Origin: an uncultured Christensenella sp.
GTDB lineage: Bacteria > Bacillota > Clostridia > Christensenellales > Borkfalkiaceae
Length of the DNA stretch: 64,000 nucleotides
NCBI GenBank assembly: GCA_910586365.1
Contig: CAJUGP010000001.1
Location: 1-64,000, forward strand
Direction of reading: 5' to 3'
Below are positions 1 through 8,483 of the stretch, one piece after another. The notes beneath the pieces are model-generated. The model ran no database searches, was not told where the DNA came from, and was given only the letters and a program-made list of their open reading frames with translations. Position numbers and translations under genes: made by a program. Position 1 is the first letter of the stretch; each line of letters opens with the position of its first letter.

Positions 1-13
1 GCTCTTCCGATCT
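1..13. other. Illumina adapter remnant at contig end
   Basis: GCTCTTCCGATCT is the exact 3' end of the standard Illumina adapter; its reverse complement AGATCGGAAGAGC is the sequence used for adapter trimming. It interrupts the rex reading frame, so it is untrimmed adapter and not genomic DNA. The true contig begins at about base 14. Confidence 0.93.
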
Positions 14-260
14 GATAGCCTAAAAATTTCTCGATATCGGAGATGAGCTTGGAAACCTCGAAACCGATGCGCGGCTTGCCCTGCACCGAAGAAACGATCG
101 CAAGATCTTTGCGGATTCCCACCGCCGAAAAGCCCAACGCCGACGCCATCGACGCGGAAGAGATGAGCGTTACGCCCTTCGCCGCCTCTCCTTTGAGGTA
201 ACGCAGATAGACGGGCATACGCGATACGGTCGCTGCCGATACGTTTTCGTGTGCCATCAT
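14..260 (-). CDS. rex: Redox-sensing repressor Rex, N-terminal fragment
   Basis: About 82 residues remain, covering the N-terminal winged-helix DNA-binding domain of Rex, the NADH/NAD+-sensing repressor of fermentation and respiration genes. The family pattern is visible: a short N-terminal helix with RMPVYLRYLK, then ISSASMASALGFSAVGIRKD for the recognition region, then the wing with Gly-Lys-Pro and IGFEVSKLI. The Rossmann domain is missing because the contig ends in adapter sequence. Two adjacent ATG codons (260 and 257) follow the ribosome-binding sequence AAGGGGG. A near-perfect palindrome over the predicted transcription start suggests autorepression. Truncated by assembly, not biologically. 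Confidence 0.85.
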
Positions 261-277
261 CCGCCCCCTTTTTATAT

Positions 278-328
278 TCGATAAATTTTTATCAATTTGA
301 TTATAGCAGACGCGAACGCGTTTGTCAA
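278..328 (-). promoter_or_regulatory. rex promoter with Rex-operator-like palindrome
   Basis: On the minus strand a -35 TTGACA (328-323), a 17-bp spacer and a -10 TATAAT (305-300) form a consensus promoter. Immediately downstream, at 295-278, lies TTGATAAA-AA-TTTATCGA, an 8-2-8 inverted repeat with one mismatch. It resembles the Rex operator TTGTTAA-N4-TTAACAA and covers the expected transcription start, so autoregulation by Rex is a reasonable inference. Confidence 0.6.
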
Positions 329-367
329 ACGTTTGAAGAGAAATTTTTTCGACGAATTTACAAAAAA

Positions 368-395
368 TACCCGTCGGGCAGACGGGTACTCTTTT
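368..395 (-). terminator. valS intrinsic terminator
   Basis: The stem TACCCGTC/GACGGGTA with a 5-base loop is followed on the minus strand by a T run. It lies directly after the valS stop codon and before the rex promoter. Confidence 0.8.
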
Positions 396-3019
396 TACAG
401 TTCTTTAAGCTGTTTTTCGATTTTTTTCTTCATGTCGAGGCACTTTTCTTTTTTGGCGCGCTCGTTCTCAACCAATTTTTTAGGCGCTTTGGCAATGAAA
501 TTATTGTTCATCAGCATGCCGTCGGCACGGGCGATCTCGCTCATCACGTGTTCCAACTCTTTTTGCAGACGGGCGCGCTCCTCTTCGATATTGACGAGTT
601 CGCCGAGCGGAACGAACAGATGCCCCAGCGCGCACACCTTGGAAACGGTTTTCGCCCCCGCTGCCGATCCCGAATCGACGAATTCGACCGCGCTCGCGCC
701 CGCAAGACGCAAAATGGCGTTCTTATTCACCGAAATGAGCCTTCTGCTCTCGGTCACGATATAAAGCGGCACTTTTTTCGAGGGCGGGCAGTTGACGTCC
801 ACCTTCATGGCGCGCACCGATTTTATAAGATCGATCACGCCCTCGAACGCTTTTGCCTCGTTTTTATATGCCAATTTCGTATTGTAACGGGGATATTCCG
901 CGGAAATGAGCGCCCCCTTCGCCTGCGGAAGATATCCGTAAATCTCTTCGGTAACAAAGGGGATAAAGGGATGCAGCAGCCGCAGCGCGTTATCGAGCAC
1001 GAACAGCAGCACCGCAAGCGCGCCGCGTTTTTTATCCGCATCGCCGCCGTAAAGCGCGGGCTTGGAAAGCTCGATATACCAATCGCAGAAATCGTTCCAA
1101 ACAAAATCGGTGAGCTTGTCCGCCGCGATACCCAGCTCGTACTTCTGCATGGAGAGCGTCGTTTCGCGGATCGTCGCTTGCAAACGGGAGATGATCCAAC
1201 GGTCGGCGGGTTGCAATTTGATCTCGCCGATCGCGGGGATTTGAGCATCCTTCGCGTTCATCAGCACGAAGCGCGAGGCATTCCATACCTTATTGATAAA
1301 GTTGCGCGCCGCCTCGACCTTCGTTTCGGTAAAACGCGTGTCGTTTCCGGGCGCGACGCCCGTCAGGAGCGACAGCCGCAGCGAGTCCGCGCCGTATTTT
1401 GCGATAATTTCCAACGGGTCGATGCCGTTCCCGAGCGATTTCGACATCTTTCTGCCCTGCTCGTCGCGCACCAAACCGTGAATGAGCACGTCGCGGAAGG
1501 GAACTTTTTCGGTATATTCGATACCCGAGAACATCATTCGCATGACCCAGAACGGGATAATGTCGTAACCCGTGACGAGCAGATCGGTCGGATAAAAATA
1601 TTTCATTTCTTCCGTTTCGTCGGGCCAGCCGAGCGTGGAGAACGGCCAAAGCGCGGAAGAGAACCAAGTATCGAGCACGTCCTCGTCCTGCGAAAGATGC
1701 GTTCCGCCGCACTTCGGGCAGGCATCGGGCGTTTCGCGCGCGCAAATCGTTTCGCCGCAATCGCCGCAGTACCAAACGGGAACGCGGTGCCCCCACCAAA
1801 TCTGACGGGAAATGCACCAATCGCGGATATTTTCAAGCCAATTATAATAAATTTTGGTAAAGCGTTCGGGCACGAACTTCGTTTTGTTCTTCATGACCGC
1901 CGTTATCGCAGGTTTGGCAAGCGGCGGCATCTTTACGAACCACTGCTTCGATACGATCGGCTCGACGGTGGAACGGCAGCGGTAGCAGTGCCCCACGTTA
2001 TGCGTGTGCGGCTCGATTTTTACGAGCAAGCCCGCCTTTTCCATATCCGCCACGATCGCTTTACGCGCTTCGTAGCGGTCAAGCCCTTCGTATTTTCCCG
2101 CAAGCGCGTTCATCGTGCCGTCGTCGTTCATGACGCGAATGACGGGCAGATCGTGCCGCAAGCCAACTTCAAAGTCGTTGGGATCGTGCGCAGGCGTAAT
2201 TTTCACCGCGCCCGTTCCGAATTCGGGTTCGACGTATTCGTCCGCCACGACGGGGATCTTACGGTCGGTCAAAGGCAGGAGTAGCGTTTTTCCGACCAGC
2301 GCGGCGTAACGCGCGTCGGCGGGGTGAACGGCGACCGCCGTATCGCCGAGCATGGTTTCGGGACGGGTCGTCGCGATCGTGATAAATTCCTGCGTCCCTT
2401 CCACGGGATAACGGAAATACCAAAAATGACCGGCGTCCTCCGAATACTCCACTTCCACGTCCGAAAGCGCGGTTTTGCAGCCGGGGCACCAGTTGATGAT
2501 GCGGCTGCCGCGGTAAATAAGTCCTTTGTTATAAAGGCGGAAAAACGCCTCGCGCACGGCTTTGGAGCAACGCTCGTCCATCGTAAACGCCAAACGCGAC
2601 CAATCGCACGAAGAGCCTAACTTTTTCAGCTGTTCGACGATGCGGTTTCCGTATTTTTCCTTCCAAGCCCAAGCGCGGCGTAAAAATTCTTCTCTGCCGA
2701 TCTCCTCTTTCGTATGCCCTTCGGCTTTGATCTGCTCCACGACTTTTACTTCGGTGGCAATCGCGGAATGGTCGACGCCGGGCAGCCACAGCGCACAGTA
2801 ACCCTGCATGCGCTTGAAGCGGATAACGGTATCCTGCATCGTTTCGTCCATCGCGTGCCCCATGTGAAGCTGCCCCGTTACGTTGGGCGGCGGCATCATG
2901 ATCGCAAAAGGCACTTTGTTCGCGTCGATTTCCGCGCGGAACGCGCCGCTTTCCGTCCAATTTTTGTAAATGCGGTCCTCGAACTCCTGCGGATTGTAAG
3001 TCGTTTGCATTTCTTTCAT
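395..3019 (-). CDS. valS: Valyl-tRNA synthetase
   Basis: Class I aminoacyl-tRNA synthetase charging tRNA-Val, about 874 residues from this start. The HIGH box is HMGH (residues 52-55), in PPPNVTGQLHMGH; the KMSKS loop is GRKMSKSLGNG. The CP1 editing domain, a zinc-ribbon-like CGDCGE...CPKCGG segment and the C-terminal coiled-coil arm (NIEEERARLQKELEHVM...) are present, so the gene is full length. The open frame extends 13 codons upstream, but ATG 3019 (or 3010) follows the sequence GGTGAG and is preferred. The gene stands alone between a promoter shared divergently with the ABC importer and an intrinsic terminator. I found no T-box leader. Confidence 0.95.
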   Translation of the reverse strand: MKEMQTTYNPQEFEDRIYKNWTESGAFRAEIDANKVPFAIMMPPPNVTGQLHMGHAMDETMQDTVIRFKRMQGYCALWLPGVDHSAIATEVKVVEQIKAEGHTKEEIGREEFLRRAWAWKEKYGNRIVEQLKKLGSSCDWSRLAFTMDERCSKAVREAFFRLYNKGLIYRGSRIINWCPGCKTALSDVEVEYSEDAGHFWYFRYPVEGTQEFITIATTRPETMLGDTAVAVHPADARYAALVGKTLLLPLTDRKIPVVADEYVEPEFGTGAVKITPAHDPNDFEVGLRHDLPVIRVMNDDGTMNALAGKYEGLDRYEARKAIVADMEKAGLLVKIEPHTHNVGHCYRCRSTVEPIVSKQWFVKMPPLAKPAITAVMKNKTKFVPERFTKIYYNWLENIRDWCISRQIWWGHRVPVWYCGDCGETICARETPDACPKCGGTHLSQDEDVLDTWFSSALWPFSTLGWPDETEEMKYFYPTDLLVTGYDIIPFWVMRMMFSGIEYTEKVPFRDVLIHGLVRDEQGRKMSKSLGNGIDPLEIIAKYGADSLRLSLLTGVAPGNDTRFTETKVEAARNFINKVWNASRFVLMNAKDAQIPAIGEIKLQPADRWIISRLQATIRETTLSMQKYELGIAADKLTDFVWNDFCDWYIELSKPALYGGDADKKRGALAVLLFVLDNALRLLHPFIPFVTEEIYGYLPQAKGALISAEYPRYNTKLAYKNEAKAFEGVIDLIKSVRAMKVDVNCPPSKKVPLYIVTESRRLISVNKNAILRLAGASAVEFVDSGSAAGAKTVSKVCALGHLFVPLGELVNIEEERARLQKELEHVMSEIARADGMLMNNNFIAKAPKKLVENERAKKEKCLDMKKKIEKQLKEL

Positions 3020-3047
3020 AAATCTCACCCGTAAATCTGTACCGATA

Positions 3048-3077
3048 TATGATAGCACTTTTTTTCGGGGTTGTCAA
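3048..3077 (-). promoter_or_regulatory. valS promoter
   Basis: Minus strand -35 TTGACA (3077-3072), 18-bp spacer, -10 TATCAT (3053-3048). Its -35 occupies the same bases as the -35 of the divergent importer promoter. Confidence 0.7.
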
Positions 3078-3100
3078 TAAAAGCGCCCTCGACATACAAT
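3071..3100 (+). promoter_or_regulatory. Promoter of the NitT/TauT-type importer operon
   Basis: Plus strand -35 TTGTCA (3071-3076), 18-bp spacer, -10 TACAAT (3095-3100), 30 bp before the substrate-binding protein gene. The two divergent -35 boxes overlap by five bases, so RNA polymerase binding to the two promoters should be mutually exclusive. Confidence 0.65.
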
Positions 3101-3129
3101 ATATTATTCCAAAATATCACGGAGTTTTT

Positions 3130-4125
3130 ATGAAAAAATTTTTATCGGTCGCGGGAGCCGCAATTCTCGCAATGCTACCCCTTGCCGCATGTGGTCAGCA
3201 GGACGGACTTAAAAAAGTAAAAGTCAACGAAGTCACGCATTCGATTTTTTATGCGCCTATGTATCTTGCCGACGCGCTCGGCTATTTTAAGGACGAAGGA
3301 CTGAAAATCGAGCTGACGAACGGCGGCGGCGCGAACAAAGTCATGACCGCCGTACTCTCGGGCGATGCGGACGTCGGATTCTGCGGACCCGAAGCGGCGC
3401 TCTACGTGGAACACGGCGGCACGAAAGACACCCCCACCGTGTTCGGTCAGCTCACCAAACGCGACGGATCGTTCCTCGTTTCGCGCAACAAAGAGGATAA
3501 CTTCCAATGGAGCGACCTCAAAGGCAAAGAAATTCTTGCGGGCAGACGCGGCGGCGTACCCGCTATGACCTTTGAATACGTTCTCAAAGAGAACGGCTTT
3601 ACGAAAGAAGACATCAATATCAATTACGACGTTGAATTCAACCTCATGACGGGCGCTTTTGAAGCGGGCACAGCGGACTACTGCACGATGTTCGAGCCGA
3701 CGGCGTCCGATTATCAAGCCGCGGGCAAGGGCTATATCGTTGCGGCGGTCGGCGAGGCAAGCGGCGAAGTGCCTTATACCGCATACATTGCAAAACGTTC
3801 TTGGCTCGATAAAAACGCGGAAACCGCCGAGGGATTCCTGCGCGCCGTTCTCAAAGCGGTCAAATATCTCGACGCGAACACGCCCGAAACGGCGGCGCCC
3901 TTCCTCGTTTCGTACTTCCCCTCGACCAGCGAACAGTCCATTGCGACGAGCTTGAAAAGCTATAAAGAGATCGACGCCTGGCAGAGCGACATGACGATGA
4001 CCGAACAAAGCTTCAACCGCTTGCAGGATATCATCGAAAGCGCGGGCGAACTTCCCGCACGCGCCGATTTCAACGCGCTCGTCGATAATACTTTGATCAA
4101 AAAGGTGTTCGCCGCGCTCGGCTAA
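3130..4125 (+). CDS. ABC transporter substrate-binding lipoprotein, NMT1/SsuA/TauA family
   Basis: Extracellular lipid-anchored binding protein of about 331 residues. The first 20 residues form a lipoprotein signal with lipobox LAAC. The N-terminal lobe carries the NMT1/THI5-like pattern (IFYAPMYLADALGYFKDEGL, then GDADVGFCGPEAA), as in nitrate, taurine, alkanesulfonate and thiamine-pyrimidine binders. ATG 3130 follows GGAG and is preferred over the longer open frame. It is the first gene of a three-gene importer; a stem-loop behind it may stabilise this part of the mRNA. The substrate cannot be told from sequence. No TPP riboswitch fits in the short upstream gap, which argues weakly against thiamine precursor uptake. 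Confidence 0.85.
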   Translation: MKKFLSVAGAAILAMLPLAACGQQDGLKKVKVNEVTHSIFYAPMYLADALGYFKDEGLKIELTNGGGANKVMTAVLSGDADVGFCGPEAALYVEHGGTKDTPTVFGQLTKRDGSFLVSRNKEDNFQWSDLKGKEILAGRRGGVPAMTFEYVLKENGFTKEDININYDVEFNLMTGAFEAGTADYCTMFEPTASDYQAAGKGYIVAAVGEASGEVPYTAYIAKRSWLDKNAETAEGFLRAVLKAVKYLDANTPETAAPFLVSYFPSTSEQSIATSLKSYKEIDAWQSDMTMTEQSFNRLQDIIESAGELPARADFNALVDNTLIKKVFAALG

Positions 4126-4130
4126 ACGCT

Positions 4131-4149
4131 TTGCGGCATTCTGCCGCAA
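4131..4149 (+). other. Intercistronic stem-loop
   Basis: A perfect 8-bp stem TTGCGGCA/TGCCGCAA with a 3-base loop and no following T run lies between the binding-protein and ATPase genes. Such hairpins commonly protect the 3' end of the binding-protein message and raise its level over the membrane components. Confidence 0.55.
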
Positions 4150-4183
4150 GTAAAAAACAAATAGAAAAACGGACGGTACCGAC

Positions 4184-4918
4184 GTGAAAAACAATATCTT
4201 AACGTTTACGGACGTAAAACTCATCTATCATACTAAACAGGGCGAAACGACGGCGGCGGAGCATCTCGATTTTTCGGTCGGCAAAGGCGAATTCGTCGCC
4301 ATCATCGGTCCTTCCGGCTGCGGCAAAACGACGCTGTTATCGCTCGCGGCGGGGCTTTTGAAACCTTCCGAAGGCAGCGTGACGAGCGAAGGCAGCTTCG
4401 GTTACATGTTGCAGAAAGACGAACTCTTTCCGTGGCGCACGATCGAGAAAAATATCTTTCTTCCGCTCGAAGTCAAAAAAATCAACACCGAAGAGCATCG
4501 CACGCGCGTGCGCGGTTTAGCGGAAAAATACGGTTTGGGCGATTTTTTGAGCAGTTATCCCGCACAGCTTTCGGGCGGAATGCGGCAGCGCGCCGCGCTC
4601 ATCCGCACGCTTGCGACCGATCCCGATATCCTGCTGCTTGACGAACCCTTTTCCGCCCTCGACTATCAAACGCGGCTCAACGTCTGCGACGACGTTTCTT
4701 CGATCATTCGCAACGAAGGCAAAACCGCGCTGCTCGTCACGCACGATATTTCCGAGGCGATCTCGCTTTCCGACCGCATTCTCGTTCTATCCAAGCGGCC
4801 TGCGAAAATCGCCTACGAACACGAAATGAATTTCAACAGCAACGTTCCGCTCAAAAGGCGCGAATCGGAAAAATTTTCAGAGTGGTTTGAACTGCTCTGG
4901 AAGGAGTTAAACGTATGA
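4184..4918 (+). CDS. ABC transporter ATP-binding protein, NitT/TauT family
   Basis: Cytoplasmic ATPase of 244 residues driving the importer. Walker A is GPSGCGKTT, the Q-loop lies in GYMLQKDELFPW, the signature is LSGGMRQR and Walker B is ILLLDEP, followed by the H-loop in LLVTHD. The start is GTG at 4184; no competing ATG fits. The stop overlaps the permease start by four bases (ATGA), indicating translational coupling. The TauB/SsuB-type family fits the neighbouring NMT1-type binding protein. Confidence 0.9.
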   Translation: MKNNILTFTDVKLIYHTKQGETTAAEHLDFSVGKGEFVAIIGPSGCGKTTLLSLAAGLLKPSEGSVTSEGSFGYMLQKDELFPWRTIEKNIFLPLEVKKINTEEHRTRVRGLAEKYGLGDFLSSYPAQLSGGMRQRAALIRTLATDPDILLLDEPFSALDYQTRLNVCDDVSSIIRNEGKTALLVTHDISEAISLSDRILVLSKRPAKIAYEHEMNFNSNVPLKRRESEKFSEWFELLWKELNV

Positions 4919-5727
4919 AGGAAAAAAAGGTTTATTCCAAAGAACACGGGCTGTATCTTAAAAAATGCAGACGGCACGCGATCATCGTTTGGGTAAGCCG
5001 CGTGGGACTGCTCGCCCTTCTCTTAGGGCTTTGGGAACTTGTTACCGCCTGCGGCTGGGTCGATCCCTTTATCATGAGTTCGCCTTCCCGCATTGCGAAA
5101 ACGATCGGCTCGCTCTACAACGAAGGCACGCTCTTCTATCATATCGGCGTGACCTTAGGCGAAACGGTTGCGGGATTTTTGATCGCCGTCGTGTTAGGCG
5201 TTGCGATCGCCCTCGCGCTTTGGTGGAGCGAAACGCTGCGCAAAGTGCTCGAACCGTACATAGTGGTGCTGAACGCGCTGCCCAAAATCGCGCTCGGTCC
5301 GCTTATCATTATCTGGTTCGGCACGGGCAGCAAAGCCATCATCTTTATGACGGTGCTCGTCGGGCTGATCGTTGCGATCATGCACATGCTCGCCGCGTTC
5401 TGCGCGACCGATAAAAACAAGCTCCTGCTCATGCGTTCGATGGGCGCAAGCAAATGGCAGATTCTGCAAAAGCTCGTTATCCCTTCCGCCCTGCCCGCGT
5501 TTACCTCGATGCTGAAAGTCGCGGTCGGTATGGCGTGGATCGGCTCGATCATGGGCGAATATATCGTTTCAAAGGCGGGGCTTGGCTATCTCATCGTCTA
5601 CGGCGGGCAGGTGTTCAAGCTCGACCTTGTGATGAGTGCGACGTTTTTGCTTTGCCTTTTGGCGGCGGGAATGTACTTCCTCGTCGTGTTGCTCGAAAAG
5701 ATACTCGTGAAAAACACAGAAAACTGA
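4915..5727 (+). CDS. ABC transporter permease, NitT/TauT family
   Basis: Inner-membrane permease of 270 residues with about six membrane segments and the EAA-type coupling loop (MRSMGASKWQILQKLVIPSALP) typical of BPD_transp_1 proteins such as SsuC and TauC. It follows the ATPase with a four-base overlap and ends the operon. Its last 159 bases are overlapped on the other strand by the 3' end of the ykvI-like gene. No intrinsic terminator with a T run is visible after the stop. Confidence 0.9.
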   Translation: MKEKKVYSKEHGLYLKKCRRHAIIVWVSRVGLLALLLGLWELVTACGWVDPFIMSSPSRIAKTIGSLYNEGTLFYHIGVTLGETVAGFLIAVVLGVAIALALWWSETLRKVLEPYIVVLNALPKIALGPLIIIWFGTGSKAIIFMTVLVGLIVAIMHMLAAFCATDKNKLLLMRSMGASKWQILQKLVIPSALPAFTSMLKVAVGMAWIGSIMGEYIVSKAGLGYLIVYGGQVFKLDLVMSATFLLCLLAAGMYFLVVLLEKILVKNTEN

Positions 5728-6648
5728 AAAAAACAACCCGACGATTCCCAAGATCGGGTAACAATACGCCACGATTCCCGCAAGTCCCAAACGGGAAAAC
5801 GCGAATGCCGCAAGCAGCACCAACGCTCTTGCGGCATATTTTACCGCTTTTTTCTTTTTACCGACCGCTTCGCAGAGCGCAAACAGCGGATAGAGCGACG
5901 AGCACAGCGACGTGGCGATCGCAAGCGCGGCGGCGACGTAAAACAAAACGTTGCCGCGCATAACGAAGAGAAAAGGCATTTCGCTGCCGATCGCGCTTTG
6001 TCCTTCGCGCGCGACGGCGCCGAGCACGAACAGCGCGCACGCGCCGATAAACACGGCGGCAAGCGCGGCGGAGAGCCGCGGGCGCTTCATATCCTTTCCC
6101 GCGTCCATTAAAACGGGCAGCGCTAAAAAAGCGTTCATGCCCGCGTAAACCGCTCCGCCCCAATAACCGCTTGCCGAAACGGGCTTCCATGCGCGAAAAG
6201 CGGTAATGCAGTCGCCGAACACAAATAAAAACACGATCAGCGCGGGGACGAGCACGGCGTTCAAAATGCCGACGCCCTTCATGCCTTTTCCGACGAACAG
6301 CGAAACGCAAAGAAGCCCCGCAATCGATAACAGCGGTTTCAAATCGGGCAAAAGCGCATCGAATCCCGCGATAAATCCCGCGCAGGGAATAAACGAAAAC
6401 AAGACGACCGCGATCCGCACGGCAGGCGCAAACCGTTTGAAAAGCGCGTCCGTCGCCCCTTGATATCCCCCGTATCGCTTGCCGAGCAGCAGCGCGAGCA
6501 CGAGCAGAAAATAAAAAGCGAACGACGAAAGCAAGACGGGCGTTAAAAACCCTTCCGCGCCGAAAAACCGCACCAGCTCCGCGCCCGAAACAAACCCCGC
6601 GCCGATGCACGTTCCCACGATAAACAACGTCGCCCGAATCACACCCAT
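5569..6648 (-). CDS. YkvI-family membrane transporter
   Basis: Polytopic membrane protein of 359 residues with about ten hydrophobic segments. The N-terminus carries the CIGAGFVSGAELVRFF pattern seen in YkvI proteins of the APC superfamily, which are putative amino-acid or cation symporters of unknown substrate. The start ATG 6648 has only a weak ribosome site. The last 45 or so residues are hydrophilic (RRQKAKQKRRTHH) and antisense to the permease gene, so the frame seems to have run past its ancestral stop. It diverges from the PadR-type regulator, a possible local controller. Confidence 0.75.
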   Translation of the reverse strand: MGVIRATLFIVGTCIGAGFVSGAELVRFFGAEGFLTPVLLSSFAFYFLLVLALLLGKRYGGYQGATDALFKRFAPAVRIAVVLFSFIPCAGFIAGFDALLPDLKPLLSIAGLLCVSLFVGKGMKGVGILNAVLVPALIVFLFVFGDCITAFRAWKPVSASGYWGGAVYAGMNAFLALPVLMDAGKDMKRPRLSAALAAVFIGACALFVLGAVAREGQSAIGSEMPFLFVMRGNVLFYVAAALAIATSLCSSLYPLFALCEAVGKKKKAVKYAARALVLLAAFAFSRLGLAGIVAYCYPILGIVGLFFSVFCVFHEYLFEQHDEEVHSRRQKAKQKRRTHHKVELEHLPAVDDEIAKPRL

Positions 6649-6696
6649 TTTTCTTAAATATGCAAAAAGACCGAAAAATATGACGAAATTATGAAA

Positions 6697-6719
6697 TTAT
6701 GTCTGACATAGTACTTTGC
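6697..6719 (+). repeat. Dispersed 23-bp repeat, copy 1
   Basis: Contains the core GACATAGTACT preceded by ATTATGTCT, so an inverted repeat ATGTC-T-GACAT is included. Other copies lie near 21752, 32447 and 54258. This copy sits just upstream of the -35 of the PadR-type gene. Confidence 0.7.
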
Positions 6720-6724
6720 ACCTC

Positions 6725-6753
6725 TTGACAAAATCCGACAAATAAGCTATAAT
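6725..6753 (+). promoter_or_regulatory. Consensus promoter of the PadR-type gene
   Basis: TTGACA (6725-6730), 17-bp spacer, TATAAT (6748-6753): a perfect sigma-A promoter, followed by AAAGGAGGC and ATG 6774. Confidence 0.85.
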
Positions 6754-6773
6754 ATCGGCAAAGGAGGCAGAAT

Positions 6774-8483
6774 ATGGACGAAGAGATCGAAAGATCGGAA
6801 GAGAACGCCGAAAGCGAAGACACAAGCCGTTCGGTCAGCTCCGATCTCATTCGCGGACATATCAACACGATTATCCTGCGCGCCCTTTACGAAGAGGACA
6901 AGTACGGATACGAGATCATTGCCGACATCGAAAGCAAGAGTCACGGACAGTACAGTTTGAAACAGCCCTCTCTTTACAGCGCGCTGAAACGTTTGGAAAA
7001 AGACGGCTGCGTCACCTCTTACTGGGGCGGCTCGGTGAGCGGCGGACGGCGCAAATATTTTTCGCTGACCGATCTCGGCAAAGAGATTTCCGAGCGCAAC
7101 CAATCGGAATGGGAATATTCGCGCACGATCATCGATTCGCTGATTTCGGATAAAGATTTCGACTTCAACAATCCCGCGCCGAACAACGTGGACATGCGTT
7201 TGCTGCGCGATACCACTTCCCGCGTGCCGCGCGACGGCGGCGAGGACGAGGAAGAAAGCATAACCCGCTTCGGCAATCTGGTACAAACCGAAGGAGCGGA
7301 AGAGCGGAAAGCCGAGTTAGACCGCGCCGAACAAGCGCTTGCGGAACGCATCTCTCTATTGCAAAAAGAGCAGGCTTGGCGCGAAGAGGAATTGGCGCGC
7401 CGCGAAGAAGTCATCGCGCGCGAACGCGCAAAACTGCAAGAAGAGCTCGCCCGCGGCGGTAAGAGTGAGGAATTGGAACGTTCCCTCTCCGATAAAAACG
7501 CCGAAACAGCCCTCTTGCGTCAAATCAACGATACGCTGCGGCAAGAACTGAACGAGCACTTGGAACAGGCGGAAACGCTCAAACTTCAAATCATCGAAGA
7601 GGAACGGGCGCGTTCACAGGAGCTGATCGAGGAAGAGCGCCGCCGCTCCGAAAACGAGCTGGAAACGGAGCGGGCGCGCATAACCGAAGAAGAACGCCGC
7701 CGCGCCAACGAATATATCGGAACGGAAATCGAGCGGATCAAGCGCGAACAGGAAGAACGCTTTGCGGCGCGCGAACACGAGATCCGCATGCAGAATTACC
7801 GCGAGCTTTTGGCGGCGAACCATACCGAACAATCCGCGCCGCCCGTTCAAGCGCAGTCGACGCAACCCGATCCCCCCGCTCCGCCGCAGCCGACGCCGCA
7901 AGAGCCGCAACCGACGGCGGTTATCGACGACGGCATACCCGCCACAAACCCGAAAAACGGCATCGATTTCGACGAACTCGAAGAACGCGCGCGGATCGAC
8001 GGCATTCGCATCGAAACGACGGGACAAAAGAACTTCGTCGCGCCGCATACGGAAAACTCGGTTTCGTTGGTACATAAGGGCAAATGCCTGTTTTTAAGCT
8101 CGATCGTCGCCTGCGTATTCTGCATCATGCTCGGCAGCATTCTGCTCGGAATCCGCAAAAGCGTCGCGATTCCCGTATTTTTCCCGTATGTTATATGGTG
8201 CGTTGGCGTGGCGATCCTGCTTGCAATGGGGTTGGCTTACGCCAATCACTACGGCGAACGGGCAATTCGGCGAAACGCCGCCATCGTGCTCGTGAACGCC
8301 GCCGTCATTTATGCGCTATGCGTCATACTCACGTTAATCATAGCGCTGTCGGCGAAAATCGATTTTAATAACGCCGTCGCGGTCGCGTCGTTTATCTACG
8401 TACCCGTCGCGTTTGAACTCGTCATTCCCCTTTTCGGCACGGTATATTATTTCTTAGTGCGCAGCAAAAAGGATCAAGCGTAA
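6774..8483 (+). CDS. PadR-type regulator fused to coiled coil and C-terminal membrane domain
   Basis: A 569-residue protein with three parts. Residues about 24-130 are a PadR-like winged helix (IILRALYEEDKYGYEII, then SLYSALKRLEKDG and SGGRRKYFSLTDLG). Residues about 175-350 are a highly charged Glu/Arg coiled coil, then a Pro/Gln-rich linker (about 365-395). The last 140 residues carry about four membrane segments. Usual PadR proteins are 100-190 residues and soluble, so this would be a membrane-tethered regulator or a scaffold that borrowed the fold. The start follows a strong ribosome site behind a consensus promoter. It diverges from the ykvI-like transporter. Function and target are inferred only. 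Confidence 0.8.
   Translation: MDEEIERSEENAESEDTSRSVSSDLIRGHINTIILRALYEEDKYGYEIIADIESKSHGQYSLKQPSLYSALKRLEKDGCVTSYWGGSVSGGRRKYFSLTDLGKEISERNQSEWEYSRTIIDSLISDKDFDFNNPAPNNVDMRLLRDTTSRVPRDGGEDEEESITRFGNLVQTEGAEERKAELDRAEQALAERISLLQKEQAWREEELARREEVIARERAKLQEELARGGKSEELERSLSDKNAETALLRQINDTLRQELNEHLEQAETLKLQIIEEERARSQELIEEERRRSENELETERARITEEERRRANEYIGTEIERIKREQEERFAAREHEIRMQNYRELLAANHTEQSAPPVQAQSTQPDPPAPPQPTPQEPQPTAVIDDGIPATNPKNGIDFDELEERARIDGIRIETTGQKNFVAPHTENSVSLVHKGKCLFLSSIVACVFCIMLGSILLGIRKSVAIPVFFPYVIWCVGVAILLAMGLAYANHYGERAIRRNAAIVLVNAAVIYALCVILTLIIALSAKIDFNNAVAVASFIYVPVAFELVIPLFGTVYYFLVRSKKDQA

Noticed and set aside
251..2284. Long plus-strand open frame of 677 codons opposite valS
   Set aside because: Antisense shadow of valS. 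The Arg/His-rich composition is not protein-like and there is no promoter or ribosome site.
3101..3129. TPP riboswitch before the NMT1-type binding protein
   Set aside because: Only 30 bases lie between the -10 and the start, too short for a riboswitch.
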